A DNA stretch of 64,000 nucleotides. It comes from Physcousia sp015060555. GTDB lineage: Bacteria > Bacteroidota > Bacteroidia > Bacteroidales > Bacteroidaceae. Under the pieces are notes generated by a model. It did not search any database. It saw only the letters and a list, made by a program, of their open reading frames with translations, and had not been told where the DNA came from. A program made the position numbers and the translations under genes. Where the stretch lies: NCBI GenBank assembly GCA_015060555.1, contig SUYG01000045.1:62001-126000 (forward strand), read 5' to 3'. Shown piece after piece: positions 13,510 to 22,119 of the stretch; the first letter of the stretch is position 1; each line of letters opens with the position of its first letter.

Positions 13510-15780
13510 TTAATATCCCATACGCGAGGTGTCAACACCTTTTGTTTTCTTCTCCTTGTATTTACCAATGCGATAGATGGCGGTCAGCGTGGCATTGGGG
13601 ACTTCTGACCATACACGCAGGGAGAAATCTTGATTGGCAAGGTTGGAGTGTGTGTCGGTATGACTATTGGTAACGTTGTTCCCGCCGGCGATGACACTCC
13701 ATTTCCCGTTATCCGAAGTCCAGCGCAGTGAGGCATTGAGGCGGAAGAACGGGGCGATGTCGTAAACGCCTTGAATAGCTCCCGACTGAAAGAATGGATT
13801 GAGCATCAACATGATATTATATCGGCGTGAGAGTTTGGCGGCAATCTGTCCTCCAAGGATGAGTGACAAGTGACGACGATTGAAAGGAAGGTCGAAGAAG
13901 TTGTTGCTTTTATCATGCTTGTAGAGTCCTGTGACGTTGACGGTTCCGTTCAACCACCAACCTGCATTGAAGCGTACCGAGGCATAGATGCCCGCAAGGT
14001 CAGAATAGTTGAAATTGGTCTCCTTCATGATAACTGCCAAGCGGTCGGTGGGCTGGTAGGGCATTTGCACGAAATAATCGGGCTGAAGACTGACAAAGGT
14101 CCCAAAGGTGTAACGCTGCCGTAGTTGCCACATCAGGTCGAACTTATAAACTGACGATGGCTTCAAATCTGGGTTGCCCCATATCTCGCTGTAGGCCGAC
14201 GAATAGAAGATGCTGCTCATCGTGCTCCAATAGGTGGGATATACGGTCTCGGAACTGAGCGAGAAGTTGAGTAGGTTCTTCTCGTTGATGTTCCACATCG
14301 CATTGAGTGAAGGGTATATGTGCCAGTCGTTCCACTTCGTGGCATGATAATTCTCTGCAGCTACCGATGCTTCCAGGCTGAATGCCGTGCTGAACTGCTT
14401 GCTAAATCCTGCATAGATGTTTAAGATTCGCTCTTCGTAATTGGCGTGGCTTGTGGCATCGGGCAGCTTGTTCCCATTCTCATCCAGCGTTGTTTGATAA
14501 CTGTCATTGGACGTGAATTGTGCTTCCACGCCATAGTTCAGTTCCCAATCTTTGGGCAGCTCGTGTGTCTGGTCGGCGGTGAGGAGCCACTTGCTGATGC
14601 GTTGTCGGCTGTCGGCTGTCAGGTTGCGTGTTTCATCGTAAAGCTTGCTATCCAAATACTGTGTGCGTGGGTGCTGATAGTTGGTGTATGATGCACTAAG
14701 TTGCAAACCGAACGGAGCCGAATAACTGGCGTCCACATTATGCAGGTAGTTATGGAGCTTTGATTTCTGCACAGCAGTCTCAACCCCAGTACTGGTATTG
14801 GTGGCATCGGATGAAAGCCACTTTCCCGTATAGGCAAGGTTTAGCTGGCTGTTCTTGGCAATGGTATAGTCCATCCCTAAGCGGTAGTTGTGGCTGATGT
14901 TGCTGCTCGTGCGTTCGGTCTTGTCTGAATAATCGACCCGCTGATCGCCCAAAGGATGATACGCCTGATGTTCTGTCTTACCATAAGCGTCCCCGTACCC
15001 AAAGGCGTATGAGGCATCTAAGCCAAAGTTGCCATGTTGATATATCAGATTGCCTTTAGCCCGTCCGTAGCCATATTTGTTCTGACGATAGAAGCCTTCT
15101 AACTGTCCTAACAGCTGATGAGTCCCAGCATAGTCTTTAGTTATCACGTTGATGGCCATTCCGCGTACATGATATTTGGCCGGAGCCGATGGCAGCAACT
15201 CGGCTTTGGCCAGTTGTGTCGCCGGCATCTGCTTCAGTCGTTCCATGACTTGTTCTGCGCTCATTGTTGTCGGCTTGCCATTGATGATGAGCGTCACGGA
15301 GCGACCTGTGAAAGTCAATCCGTCGCCGTTATCCATCACACCCGGGATGCGTGTCAGGGCATCGTAGGCATTATCGGCAGGCAGGATTTCCAAAAGTTGC
15401 GGGATGCTATATGTCAAATGGCCCTTCTCGGCCTTAACAATGATACGTTCGCCATTCACCTGTATGCCTTTGATTGTATAGGTGTCTGGTTGCATCTGAA
15501 TATCGCCCACGCTATCCTTCGGTGCATTTATATACCTTGTAATATATCCCATGCTCGATACTTTCAGCATTCCTTCCTTTTTGTTGGTCTCTATACAGAA
15601 AGTTCCGTCGTCCTTTGTCACGGTTCCTGCAATGAAGGTCGAGTCGGCACGGTTAAGTAGCATGACGTTTGCCGTTGCCATCGGCTGAAACAGTTCGTCG
15701 ATAACCCGTCCACTGATGCCCTGTGCGCTTGTGGTCGTCACCATCAAGCACATCATTGAAAACAGAATCAGTCTTTTCAT
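13510..15780 (-). CDS. TonB-receptor-like outer-membrane beta-barrel protein
   Basis: This 756-residue outer-membrane protein belongs to the family with an N-terminal carboxypeptidase-regulatory-like domain and a large C-terminal barrel. A signal peptide (MKRLILFSMMCLMVTTTSAQ) precedes the small beta domain (GISGRVIDELFQPMATANVM) at about 21-105. A plug-like region follows (ALTRIPGVMDNGDGLTFTGR and LIINGKPTTMSAEQVMERLK). The remainder consists of alternating aromatic strands typical of a 22-strand barrel (YGYGRAKGNLIYQHGNFGLD). It has no SusD-like partner next to it. Its position beside an ECF sigma operon is common in Bacteroidota, but the substrate cannot be told. It is transcribed alone from its own promoter. 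Confidence 0.85.
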   Translation of the reverse strand: MKRLILFSMMCLMVTTTSAQGISGRVIDELFQPMATANVMLLNRADSTFIAGTVTKDDGTFCIETNKKEGMLKVSSMGYITRYINAPKDSVGDIQMQPDTYTIKGIQVNGERIIVKAEKGHLTYSIPQLLEILPADNAYDALTRIPGVMDNGDGLTFTGRSVTLIINGKPTTMSAEQVMERLKQMPATQLAKAELLPSAPAKYHVRGMAINVITKDYAGTHQLLGQLEGFYRQNKYGYGRAKGNLIYQHGNFGLDASYAFGYGDAYGKTEHQAYHPLGDQRVDYSDKTERTSSNISHNYRLGMDYTIAKNSQLNLAYTGKWLSSDATNTSTGVETAVQKSKLHNYLHNVDASYSAPFGLQLSASYTNYQHPRTQYLDSKLYDETRNLTADSRQRISKWLLTADQTHELPKDWELNYGVEAQFTSNDSYQTTLDENGNKLPDATSHANYEERILNIYAGFSKQFSTAFSLEASVAAENYHATKWNDWHIYPSLNAMWNINEKNLLNFSLSSETVYPTYWSTMSSIFYSSAYSEIWGNPDLKPSSVYKFDLMWQLRQRYTFGTFVSLQPDYFVQMPYQPTDRLAVIMKETNFNYSDLAGIYASVRFNAGWWLNGTVNVTGLYKHDKSNNFFDLPFNRRHLSLILGGQIAAKLSRRYNIMLMLNPFFQSGAIQGVYDIAPFFRLNASLRWTSDNGKWSVIAGGNNVTNSHTDTHSNLANQDFSLRVWSEVPNATLTAIYRIGKYKEKKTKGVDTSRMGY

Positions 15781-15854
15781 TTGAATATGATGTTTTAATC
15801 ATTATAGCATACACACTTCCTTAGGAATCGTTCAGGCTTTAATATTCGCGAGTG

Positions 15855-15862
15855 CAAAGGTA
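15855..15862 (-). promoter_or_regulatory. Promoter -7 element of the outer-membrane barrel gene
   Basis: The minus strand reads TACCTTTG. TTTG lies 17 bp upstream (15880-15883), slightly closer than usual. Confidence 0.55.
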
Positions 15863-15980
15863 CTGTCATTTATGCCTGACAAACGAATTATCTTCCTGAC
15901 ATTTGTCTGACATTTGCAGAACTGCCGATGAAACCAGCAAAATCTGTAACCGTCTGGACGTTTCTGATTTCTCATATTTC

Positions 15981-16904
15981 TTATTTTGATATTTTCAAAC
16001 CGAGTTTGGCAGAAGGTGTCCTGCCTTTATAAAAGTCCTGTGCCTCTTCATTCTGATATGCGGGCTCGTCTTGTTCCTGCATCCAGCCCACGCTTCGAAA
16101 TGTCTTCTTGTTCCAAGTTCTGTTATCCACCTCATCCAAAGTCATGTTGAGAGAGGGCACAAGATTGCATGATTCTGAGACTTGCGCTGTGGTTATCCAT
16201 TCCACAACGACGAATACGCCAGTCTGGGGGAATGGTATAGGACGAGTAAGGCTGATGCCATCCTTGCCGAGTTTCTGACCGGAAGGGAGTATAATGCCAC
16301 CATCAATGAGGGACTCATCTTTTGGAGCACCAGTCTTGGCATCTGTCTGTCGAAGATCAAAGCGGAGAGTGGCATAGATGGGATTCTTGATTTCCGTGAA
16401 AACCAGATAATGGGTGGAGTAATCGAGACTTGCCAATATGGAATGAATGTATGGTGTTTCTGTCCAAGTACTATCGTAGGGAATGAACAAGGCCATCTCA
16501 AATCCATTGGCTCCTTTGTGTTTGGTCTGCGTTTTCGCTTTCATCGATCCCACTTCTGTGGTCTTTATTCGTTTGGGAATCCTTGCGCTAATGGCGACTT
16601 CATCAAGATTGATACTTATCGGAGCAAGAAAGATTGTTTGCGAGTCGGCTGTTATCTTAGAGATGCTCTTTGTCTCGTAGCAGATATGAGACAACCGCAT
16701 CTGTGCTGCTTCGTTTGGAATGGCAATCATCCCTTTTTCGTCCGTATAGCCACCAGTGTCATTCCCGAAATAGACACTCACAAACGGTATTGGCTCATTG
16801 GTGATGCTGTCCTTGACAATTACCGTCTGTGCCATTCCAAATGTCGCTGCTAACATAATTGTCAGCAGGAGCAGGAATCGTCTGTTGTGTATCTGTCGTT
16901 TCAT
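15981..16904 (-). CDS. Exported protein with carboxypeptidase-like regulatory domain
   Basis: This 307-residue protein has a signal peptide (RRFLLLLTIMLAATFGMAQ). A single carboxypeptidase-regulatory-like beta domain follows at about 25-105 (VIVKDSITNEPIPFVSVYFG, then GGYTDEKGMIAIPNEA). The rest, about 120-307, is a beta-rich domain with no recognised family (HSILASLDYSTHYLVFTEIK). Proteins of this kind sit in the periplasm or outer membrane of Bacteroidota; a barrel is not evident. The start at 16904 was preferred to an ATG ten codons earlier because the earlier one lies upstream of the signal peptide and too near the promoter. It is a single-gene transcript. Confidence 0.7.
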   Translation of the reverse strand: MKRQIHNRRFLLLLTIMLAATFGMAQTVIVKDSITNEPIPFVSVYFGNDTGGYTDEKGMIAIPNEAAQMRLSHICYETKSISKITADSQTIFLAPISINLDEVAISARIPKRIKTTEVGSMKAKTQTKHKGANGFEMALFIPYDSTWTETPYIHSILASLDYSTHYLVFTEIKNPIYATLRFDLRQTDAKTGAPKDESLIDGGIILPSGQKLGKDGISLTRPIPFPQTGVFVVVEWITTAQVSESCNLVPSLNMTLDEVDNRTWNKKTFRSVGWMQEQDEPAYQNEEAQDFYKGRTPSAKLGLKISK

Positions 16905-16933
16905 TTTACTATGATTTTCGTCATTCCGAGCCA

Positions 16934-16941
16934 CAAAGTTA
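16934..16941 (-). promoter_or_regulatory. Promoter -7 element of the 15981-16904 gene
   Basis: The minus strand reads TAACTTTG, 30 bp before the chosen ATG. Confidence 0.5.
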
Positions 16942-17036
16942 CAGAAAGTCCCACGAAAAAGACCCCAGACATGACCGAAAATCGGATGCCGGGGGTGAAA
17001 CTCTGAAACTAGTTTCAGCGAATTTTTGTAAAAATG

Positions 17037-17615
17037 CTATTTATGTGCTCCGAAAGAGATGTTTTTGCGAATTTTGGAAAGCATCTGCGGGGTGATGCAG
17101 AGGAACGAGGCGAGGTCTTGCAAGGCAAGATGCTCAACAATACCGGGACAACGCTGCAGCAGCAACTCATAGCGCTCGCGGGCTGTGGCGCGGTGGAGGT
17201 CGAGGTAGCAGGCGCGGGCCTGACTGAGTAGATGCTCAGCTATGATACTGCGCAACTCCATCTTTTCAGCGTCTTGACGGAAAAAGTCCATCAGCTGTTC
17301 GCCGCTCACCCTGAGTATGCGGGTGGGCACCATTGCCTCGATCGTAGTCTGAGCAGGACGACCGTCGAGGCAGTTGGGATAGTCGCCCGCAAACTCACCC
17401 TCGAACGAGAACCAAGTGATATGCTCCCTATCGTCGCTGATGCCGTGAGTCACGTACTTGAAGCACCCCTCGGTGACGAAGCCGAACCACCGCGCCGGGT
17501 TGCCCTCGCGCTCGAACTGCTCGCCCTTGCGGTATTCCACCGCCTCACCCTCACGCTCGCATAATTCCCGCATCACATGAAGGTCTAAACTGTTATTGCT
17601 GAATTTCTGTTCCAT
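17037..17615 (-). CDS. Crp/Fnr-family transcription regulator
   Basis: This 192-residue protein has the cyclic-nucleotide-binding fold at about 25-120 (VEYRKGEQFEREGNPARWFG, then WFSFEGEFAGDYPNCL). A helical dimer segment follows (LSQARACYLDLHRATARERY), then a C-terminal helix-turn-helix (LALQDLASFLCITPQMLSKI) near 162-182. The cysteine pattern of Fnr iron-sulfur sensors is absent. The family usually binds DNA as a dimer and responds to a small molecule, unknown here. The ATG lies inside the end of the upstream small gene (23-bp overlap), so the two are probably coupled in translation. Confidence 0.88.
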   Translation of the reverse strand: MEQKFSNNSLDLHVMRELCEREGEAVEYRKGEQFEREGNPARWFGFVTEGCFKYVTHGISDDREHITWFSFEGEFAGDYPNCLDGRPAQTTIEAMVPTRILRVSGEQLMDFFRQDAEKMELRSIIAEHLLSQARACYLDLHRATARERYELLLQRCPGIVEHLALQDLASFLCITPQMLSKIRKNISFGAHK

Positions 17616-17760
17616 GCTGGCGCAAAAATACTACCTCAATCTTTCTCATATCTGTTGGACTCTGCACCTTCACCGATGCCACGCCCTTGAGCATCTTGCA
17701 AGCCTGCTTCACTTTTGAGACAAGGTTTTCATCGGGGACTTGTAAAACTATAGTAGCCAT
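17593..17760 (-). CDS. Small 55-residue protein, antitoxin-like
   Basis: The peptide MATIVLQVPDENLVSKVKQA then CKMLKGVASVKV is a beta strand followed by helices, the start typical of ribbon-helix or Phd/RelB-like antitoxins, but no family is certain. The ATG at 17760 was chosen since a start 11 codons earlier would precede the promoter-proximal leader. It overlaps the Crp-like gene by 23 bp. Its promoter region is similar in sequence to that of the antitoxin-like gene at 11625-11792, the only other place in the window with that block, which suggests shared regulation. No toxin gene follows; the partner may be the regulator itself. Confidence 0.55.
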   Translation of the reverse strand: MATIVLQVPDENLVSKVKQACKMLKGVASVKVQSPTDMRKIEVVFLRQHGTEIQQ

Positions 17761-17780
17761 ATTTGTTCGCTTTTTATCTG

Positions 17781-17843
17781 TTTCCGAGTGCAAAGTTACA
17801 ACTTTATACCGTCATATTTCCCCATTAAATAAGCAAAAAGCGG
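17781..17843 (-). promoter_or_regulatory. Promoter block similar to 11811-11882
   Basis: The -7 element TAACTTTG lies at 17791-17798 (minus). Flanks shared with the zeta-module promoter include GTTGTA in front of the -7 element and GCTTTTTGCTT with GGGGAAA further upstream. Confidence 0.6.
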
Positions 17844-17851
17844 GGAGCAGA

Positions 17852-18514
17852 TTATTCCATATAATCATCAAAGACTTCGTTGAGGAAGCGATTGAAGGGG
17901 TACATTGTGCGGAACATCGATTCCAACTGGTCCATGGCATCGGGCAGGAAGAGGAAATCGTCAGAGAGCGGATGCCAGACGGTGTAGAGCCGCGGCTTGA
18001 TATACTCGGGATAGGCGAAATCCTTGGGGAATCCCTTTGGCATTGTCTTCACGGGGTCTTCACCGATTACGGGGTAGAGGGCTTTGAAGTCTGGTGCTTC
18101 TACAATGCTGCGGAAATCATCGATGTCGCTGATGATGGTCTCGCGTATGTGTTTCAACATCGGAGCTGGCGGGCACCACGAGCCTCCTGCCACAAGCGTG
18201 TTGCCCGGTTCGACGTGCAGATAATAGCCGCCGCGATAGCTTTTGCGGCCATGGCTGCAGATGAAGGCTCCGAAATGGCGCTTGTAAGGTGACTTGTCGT
18301 TGGAGAAGCGAATGTCACGGGCAAAACGATAGATGCAGGACTTGGGGGTCTGATAGGCCACGCTGGCATCAAAGGCCGCAATGCGGAAGATGAGCTGTCG
18401 GGTTATCTCCTCAAATGTCGCCCGGGCACCCTTGTATTCCGCCTGATGGGCGTGGAACCAATCGCGGTCGTTGTGCTCGGCTATCTGCTTCAGGAAGGTA
18501 TAGATGTTTTGCAT
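17852..18514 (-). CDS. DUF2461 domain protein
   Basis: The whole 220-residue protein matches the DUF2461 family (TIGR02453): an opening WFHAHQAEYKGAR, the conserved RFARDIRFSNDKSPYK near residue 65, and a segment ending YYLHVEPG near 100. The family is widespread, cytoplasmic and of unknown biochemical function. The gene is separated from the upstream channel gene by 51 bp on the same strand and may be cotranscribed with it. No catalytic residues can be assigned. Confidence 0.88.
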   Translation of the reverse strand: MQNIYTFLKQIAEHNDRDWFHAHQAEYKGARATFEEITRQLIFRIAAFDASVAYQTPKSCIYRFARDIRFSNDKSPYKRHFGAFICSHGRKSYRGGYYLHVEPGNTLVAGGSWCPPAPMLKHIRETIISDIDDFRSIVEAPDFKALYPVIGEDPVKTMPKGFPKDFAYPEYIKPRLYTVWHPLSDDFLFLPDAMDQLESMFRTMYPFNRFLNEVFDDYME

Positions 18515-18565
18515 AGGATGATTCTTCTTCGTACTTGAAATTCTTCTTACTTGATTTTTCCTCTC

Positions 18566-19381
18566 TCACAGCTTCTCGCCGCATTGCGAGCAGAACTTGT
18601 CGCCTTTGCGGACTTTGGCATCGCAGCGGGGGCAGCGGCCGTTGCGCACGGGTTCGTTGGTGGTGTCGATGAAGCTGGCGGTGACGATGCCGCCGGGGAC
18701 AGCGATGAGGGTGTATCCCAGGAGCATGATGAAGCTGCTGAGGAAGCGGCCGACGGTGGTGACGGGCGTGATGTCGCCGTAGCCTACGGTGCTGAGGGTG
18801 GTGATGGCCCAGTAGATGCTGGTGCCGATGTCCTTGAAGGCGCTGTCGGGCTCTCCGCTCTCGATGATGAACATGAGGGTGCCGAGACAGATGACGAGCA
18901 CGAGGACGAAGAGGAAATAGACGGCTATCTTGTGGAGGCTGCGGCCGATGGCCTTGAGCAGCATCTCGCCTTCGTTGAGGAAGGAGAAGAGGCGGAAGAT
19001 GCGGAAGATGCGGAAGAAACGGATGCTACGCAGGATGAGCATGTAGCGCGCGCCGGGGAGGAAGTAGGTGAGATAGGGTGGCAGCACGGCCAGCAGGTCG
19101 ATGATGCCCCATCCGCTGAGGGCATAGCCGCGGCGGTTCTCGGCGCAGTAGAGGCGGGCGAGGTACTCGATGGTGAAGACGACGGTGAGCAGCGCCTCGA
19201 GGGCTCCGAGCGTGATCTTCAGCCAGAGGGGTAGGACGGGGATGCTCTCGACGAAGAGGATGATGAGGCTGACGGCGATGGCGATGGTCAGCACGATGTC
19301 GAAGCGGCGCCCGGCGGGCGTCTCATCATCGAAGATGACCGAGCGGAGGTATTCTTTCTGCAGCCAAAGGGGACATTTCAT
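18566..19381 (-). CDS. Voltage-gated-type potassium channel with zinc-ribbon tail
   Basis: This 271-residue six-helix ion channel carries the potassium selectivity filter TLSTVGYGD near residue 196. The voltage-sensor-like S4 helix is rich in arginine (RSIRFFRIFRIFRLF near 115). The last 25 residues form a zinc ribbon, CPRCDAKVRKGDKFCSQCG, an unusual addition that could sense metal or redox state or help assemble the tetramer. Role: potassium flux across the inner membrane. Transcribed leftward from its own promoter, perhaps together with the DUF2461 gene. Confidence 0.9.
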   Translation of the reverse strand: MKCPLWLQKEYLRSVIFDDETPAGRRFDIVLTIAIAVSLIILFVESIPVLPLWLKITLGALEALLTVVFTIEYLARLYCAENRRGYALSGWGIIDLLAVLPPYLTYFLPGARYMLILRSIRFFRIFRIFRLFSFLNEGEMLLKAIGRSLHKIAVYFLFVLVLVICLGTLMFIIESGEPDSAFKDIGTSIYWAITTLSTVGYGDITPVTTVGRFLSSFIMLLGYTLIAVPGGIVTASFIDTTNEPVRNGRCPRCDAKVRKGDKFCSQCGEKL

Positions 19382-19412
19382 TTTTTGTCGTGGATAAAGG
19401 TTAAATCGGTTG

Positions 19413-19443
19413 CAAAGATATGCAATCTTATTGAATCGTCAAG
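19413..19443 (-). promoter_or_regulatory. Promoter of the potassium channel gene
   Basis: The minus strand has TATCTTTG (19413-19420) and CTTG (19440-19443), 19 bp apart. Confidence 0.55.
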
Positions 19444-19570
19444 CATTTATGCGAGATTTCCTGCAAAATTCTTGCGTATATCAAGAATGATTCATTACTT
19501 TGCAATGAGGTTTTACCTTATTAAGAAGTATTTTTGCTATAGAAAAGCATTGAAAACACGAGTAAACAGC

Positions 19571-21481
19571 ATGAAAAAGAAAGAGAAAGAAGTTTCCAAG
19601 AAATACAACAGCTCCTTTGCCCGCAGGCTGTCGCGCTGGGTGATGTTGGTTTTGTTCGTAATGATGAGCGCCTTGGGCTATCTCACCTATGAAACAATCA
19701 GGTCGATGATTGTGTATTTCTCTGCCAACACTTTCCACACCACGATGCAGGCCTCAGCACAGCTCATCAGCAACGCTATGCAGGATGTCAGCGATATTGT
19801 CCGCAACAACGTCTATGATGTGGAGCAGAGTCTGGGCAATGCCGATGCGTACGTCCAGACGATACGCCGCATCAGAGCGCTGAACCCCAATGTGCGGGAT
19901 TGGCACATCTATTACGCAGACGAACTGCGCAACGAGGAGTGGGCGCGCGAGATTGTCTGCGCCGACTCGGCCGGATGGTCGAAGCCCTTCTACGACAGCT
20001 ACGACGGCAAGACACCCTTGGTGGCCTATCTCCATCCCGTTCGCGCTCGCGATGGTAGTGCGGTGGACGGCAGTGTGGTAGCCTACTTCATCGCTGACAT
20101 CTCGCTGGAGTTCATGGCGCAGGCGACAGAGGAGATGGACAGTGCCTTCCAGCGGAACTTGGCTCTCTTGAGTTCTCTTACGACATCGGCTTTTTGCAGC
20201 TACGTCATTCATCGCGACGGCACTTTCATGACGCACACCGAGCGTGGACGTATCCTGAAGGGCAATCTCTATGATCACATCAAAGACTATGACGAGGCAG
20301 GGAAAGCTCGCGAGGCCATCGATCAGATGAAGAAGGGTGGATACAGCGATAATGAAGCCGAGCGTTTGCTGCGCGTGGATCGAGTCAAGACCTTCCTATT
20401 CTATGTCCCCATCGAGAATTGCGACTGGGTGCTGGCCATGTGTGTGCCAGCCTTTACGCTCGACTTGTTTGGGATGATAGCAGGTGTCATGATGCTGATG
20501 GTGATTGTGCTGTTGCTGATTGTCACGTTCTTCGTCTGCCATCTTACCATCCAGCGTGCAGCCAAACCCCTGAAGCAGCTGACGGCCGCAGCTGACGAGG
20601 TCGCCGGCGGACAGTTCGATGCGCCACTGCCCGCCATCAAGAGCCGCGATGAAGTTCATCTACTGCGCGACTCATTTGAGAATATGCAGCATTCGCTGAC
20701 CGCTTACGTCGAGGAACTCAAGAGTGCCACTGCAGCCAAAGCCTCTATGGAGAGCGAGCTGAAGATTGCCCATGACATCCAGATGTCGATGCTTCCCAAG
20801 ACCTATCCCGCCTTCCCCGAGCGCAACGACCTGGACATCTACGGCTATGTGGTTCCTGCGAAGGCTGTTGGCGGTGACCTCTTTGACTTCTTCATTCACG
20901 ACGAGAAGCTCCTCTTCTGCATCGGCGACGTTTCCGGAAAGGGCGTGCCGGCCTCCTTGTTCATGGCCGTCACGCGTTTCCTCTTCCGCAACATCGCCAT
21001 TTACACACAGGAGCCCAGCCATATTGCCAAGGCGCTGAACGAAGCGCTGAGCAGCAACAACGACACCGAAATGTTCGTCACCGTCTTCCTGGGTGTTCTT
21101 GACCTTGCCACGGGCAAGCTCAGCTACTCCAATGCCGGCCACAATCCTCCGCTGCTGATTGGTGGCAGCGGTGTCACGCCGCTGCACTGCGACGCCAACA
21201 TCCCCGTAGGTGTCCTGCCCGGCTTCGGCTTCACCACTCAGGAAGCCCAGCTTCAGCAGGGCGACGCTATCTTCCTTTATACCGACGGCCTCAACGAGGC
21301 CGAGGACACGCGTCTGCAACAGTTTGGCATTGAGCGCGTTCTGCAGGTTGCCGGTGCCACCTCCAACCAACCCCAGCAGCTCATCGAGGCCATGACCTCC
21401 TCGGTGAGGCAGTTCATCGGTGACGCAGAGCAGAGCGACGACCTTACCATGCTGGCGGTGAAGTACCAGAAGGCCAACTAA
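19571..21481 (+). CDS. SpoIIE/RsbU-type PP2C phosphatase with sensor and HAMP domains
   Basis: This 636-residue membrane protein has a membrane helix at about 23-42 and an external sensor region of about 250 residues (Cache-like). A second helix lies near 298-324, followed by a HAMP linker (KPLKQLTAAADEVAGGQF) and a C-terminal PP2C-type phosphatase. Catalytic metal-ligand motifs are visible: GGDLFDFF, GDVSGKGVPASLFMA, SNAGHNPPLL, YTDGLNEAED and SDDLTMLAV. Such enzymes dephosphorylate anti-anti-sigma proteins in partner-switching systems, but no STAS or anti-sigma kinase gene is nearby. The ATG at 19571 was chosen because the longer frame runs back through the promoter region (TTACTTTG near 19495). 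Confidence 0.9.
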   Translation: MKKKEKEVSKKYNSSFARRLSRWVMLVLFVMMSALGYLTYETIRSMIVYFSANTFHTTMQASAQLISNAMQDVSDIVRNNVYDVEQSLGNADAYVQTIRRIRALNPNVRDWHIYYADELRNEEWAREIVCADSAGWSKPFYDSYDGKTPLVAYLHPVRARDGSAVDGSVVAYFIADISLEFMAQATEEMDSAFQRNLALLSSLTTSAFCSYVIHRDGTFMTHTERGRILKGNLYDHIKDYDEAGKAREAIDQMKKGGYSDNEAERLLRVDRVKTFLFYVPIENCDWVLAMCVPAFTLDLFGMIAGVMMLMVIVLLLIVTFFVCHLTIQRAAKPLKQLTAAADEVAGGQFDAPLPAIKSRDEVHLLRDSFENMQHSLTAYVEELKSATAAKASMESELKIAHDIQMSMLPKTYPAFPERNDLDIYGYVVPAKAVGGDLFDFFIHDEKLLFCIGDVSGKGVPASLFMAVTRFLFRNIAIYTQEPSHIAKALNEALSSNNDTEMFVTVFLGVLDLATGKLSYSNAGHNPPLLIGGSGVTPLHCDANIPVGVLPGFGFTTQEAQLQQGDAIFLYTDGLNEAEDTRLQQFGIERVLQVAGATSNQPQQLIEAMTSSVRQFIGDAEQSDDLTMLAVKYQKAN

Positions 21482-21557
21482 CTCCCAAGCGCCCGCGAAG
21501 GAACTTTTATCTCACTTTTCACTCAAGCATCTTTCACTTTCATATACTCATTCTCTC

Positions 21558-22097
21558 ATGAACATCCTATCTGAAGAATTCTATCTATATGTCATCTTAG
21601 CCCTGGCCGTAATCGTGATGCTCACGTTCCTCCTCCCTTGCTATGGTTTCCTGCGCAAGAGCTGGAAGGGGTTGGGCATGGGCTGTCTGCTTCAGCCCGT
21701 AGCCATCATCTTGGGTTTTCTGCTGGTGATGTTGTTTTCTTTCTTGTACAATAATTATCAGATTAAGCAGAACCGCAAGGAGGCGATGGTCACCGTCCAT
21801 GAGGCATACTTCGAGAATCCCGACAGCGTCTGGCACACGTGGTATCTGAAACCCGACGAGGAGTGCTACCACGAGCACCGCTTCTCGGAAATCGATGAAT
21901 ATGGTGATACTCTACACCGTAACATAGCTACGAGCTATGATATTGTGCGCCTTGACTCCACGAGCATCGGCGTTGAGGACCGCATCGTGGTTCGTTTCGA
22001 CCTTAAGAACCACACAGCCATAGCCACGAGCCTCAATGACACCGTAGAGATCCTCCAGATAGACTGGCCCAAAGTAGAAGCTTACCTACAAAAATAA
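21558..22097 (+). CDS. Two-helix membrane protein of unknown function
   Basis: This 179-residue protein starts with two membrane helices, about 8-32 and 43-65, then an exported or cytoplasmic beta-rich region. That region contains YFENPDSVWHTWYLKPDEE and ends DTVEILQIDWPKVEAYLQK. No family is recognised. It follows the phosphatase gene by 76 bp and precedes the PreA-like gene by 22 bp on the same strand, so it is probably part of one transcript with one or both. Codon use resembles the neighbours, supporting a real gene. Confidence 0.65.
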   Translation: MNILSEEFYLYVILALAVIVMLTFLLPCYGFLRKSWKGLGMGCLLQPVAIILGFLLVMLFSFLYNNYQIKQNRKEAMVTVHEAYFENPDSVWHTWYLKPDEECYHEHRFSEIDEYGDTLHRNIATSYDIVRLDSTSIGVEDRIVVRFDLKNHTAIATSLNDTVEILQIDWPKVEAYLQK

Positions 22098-22119
22098 TAA
22101 AAAAACTTTCCGCACGACA

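Noticed and set aside
18551..19234. Acidic 227-codon frame opposite the potassium channel
   Set aside because: It is the complement of a GC-rich channel gene, with repeated Glu/Asp/Ala and no start context.
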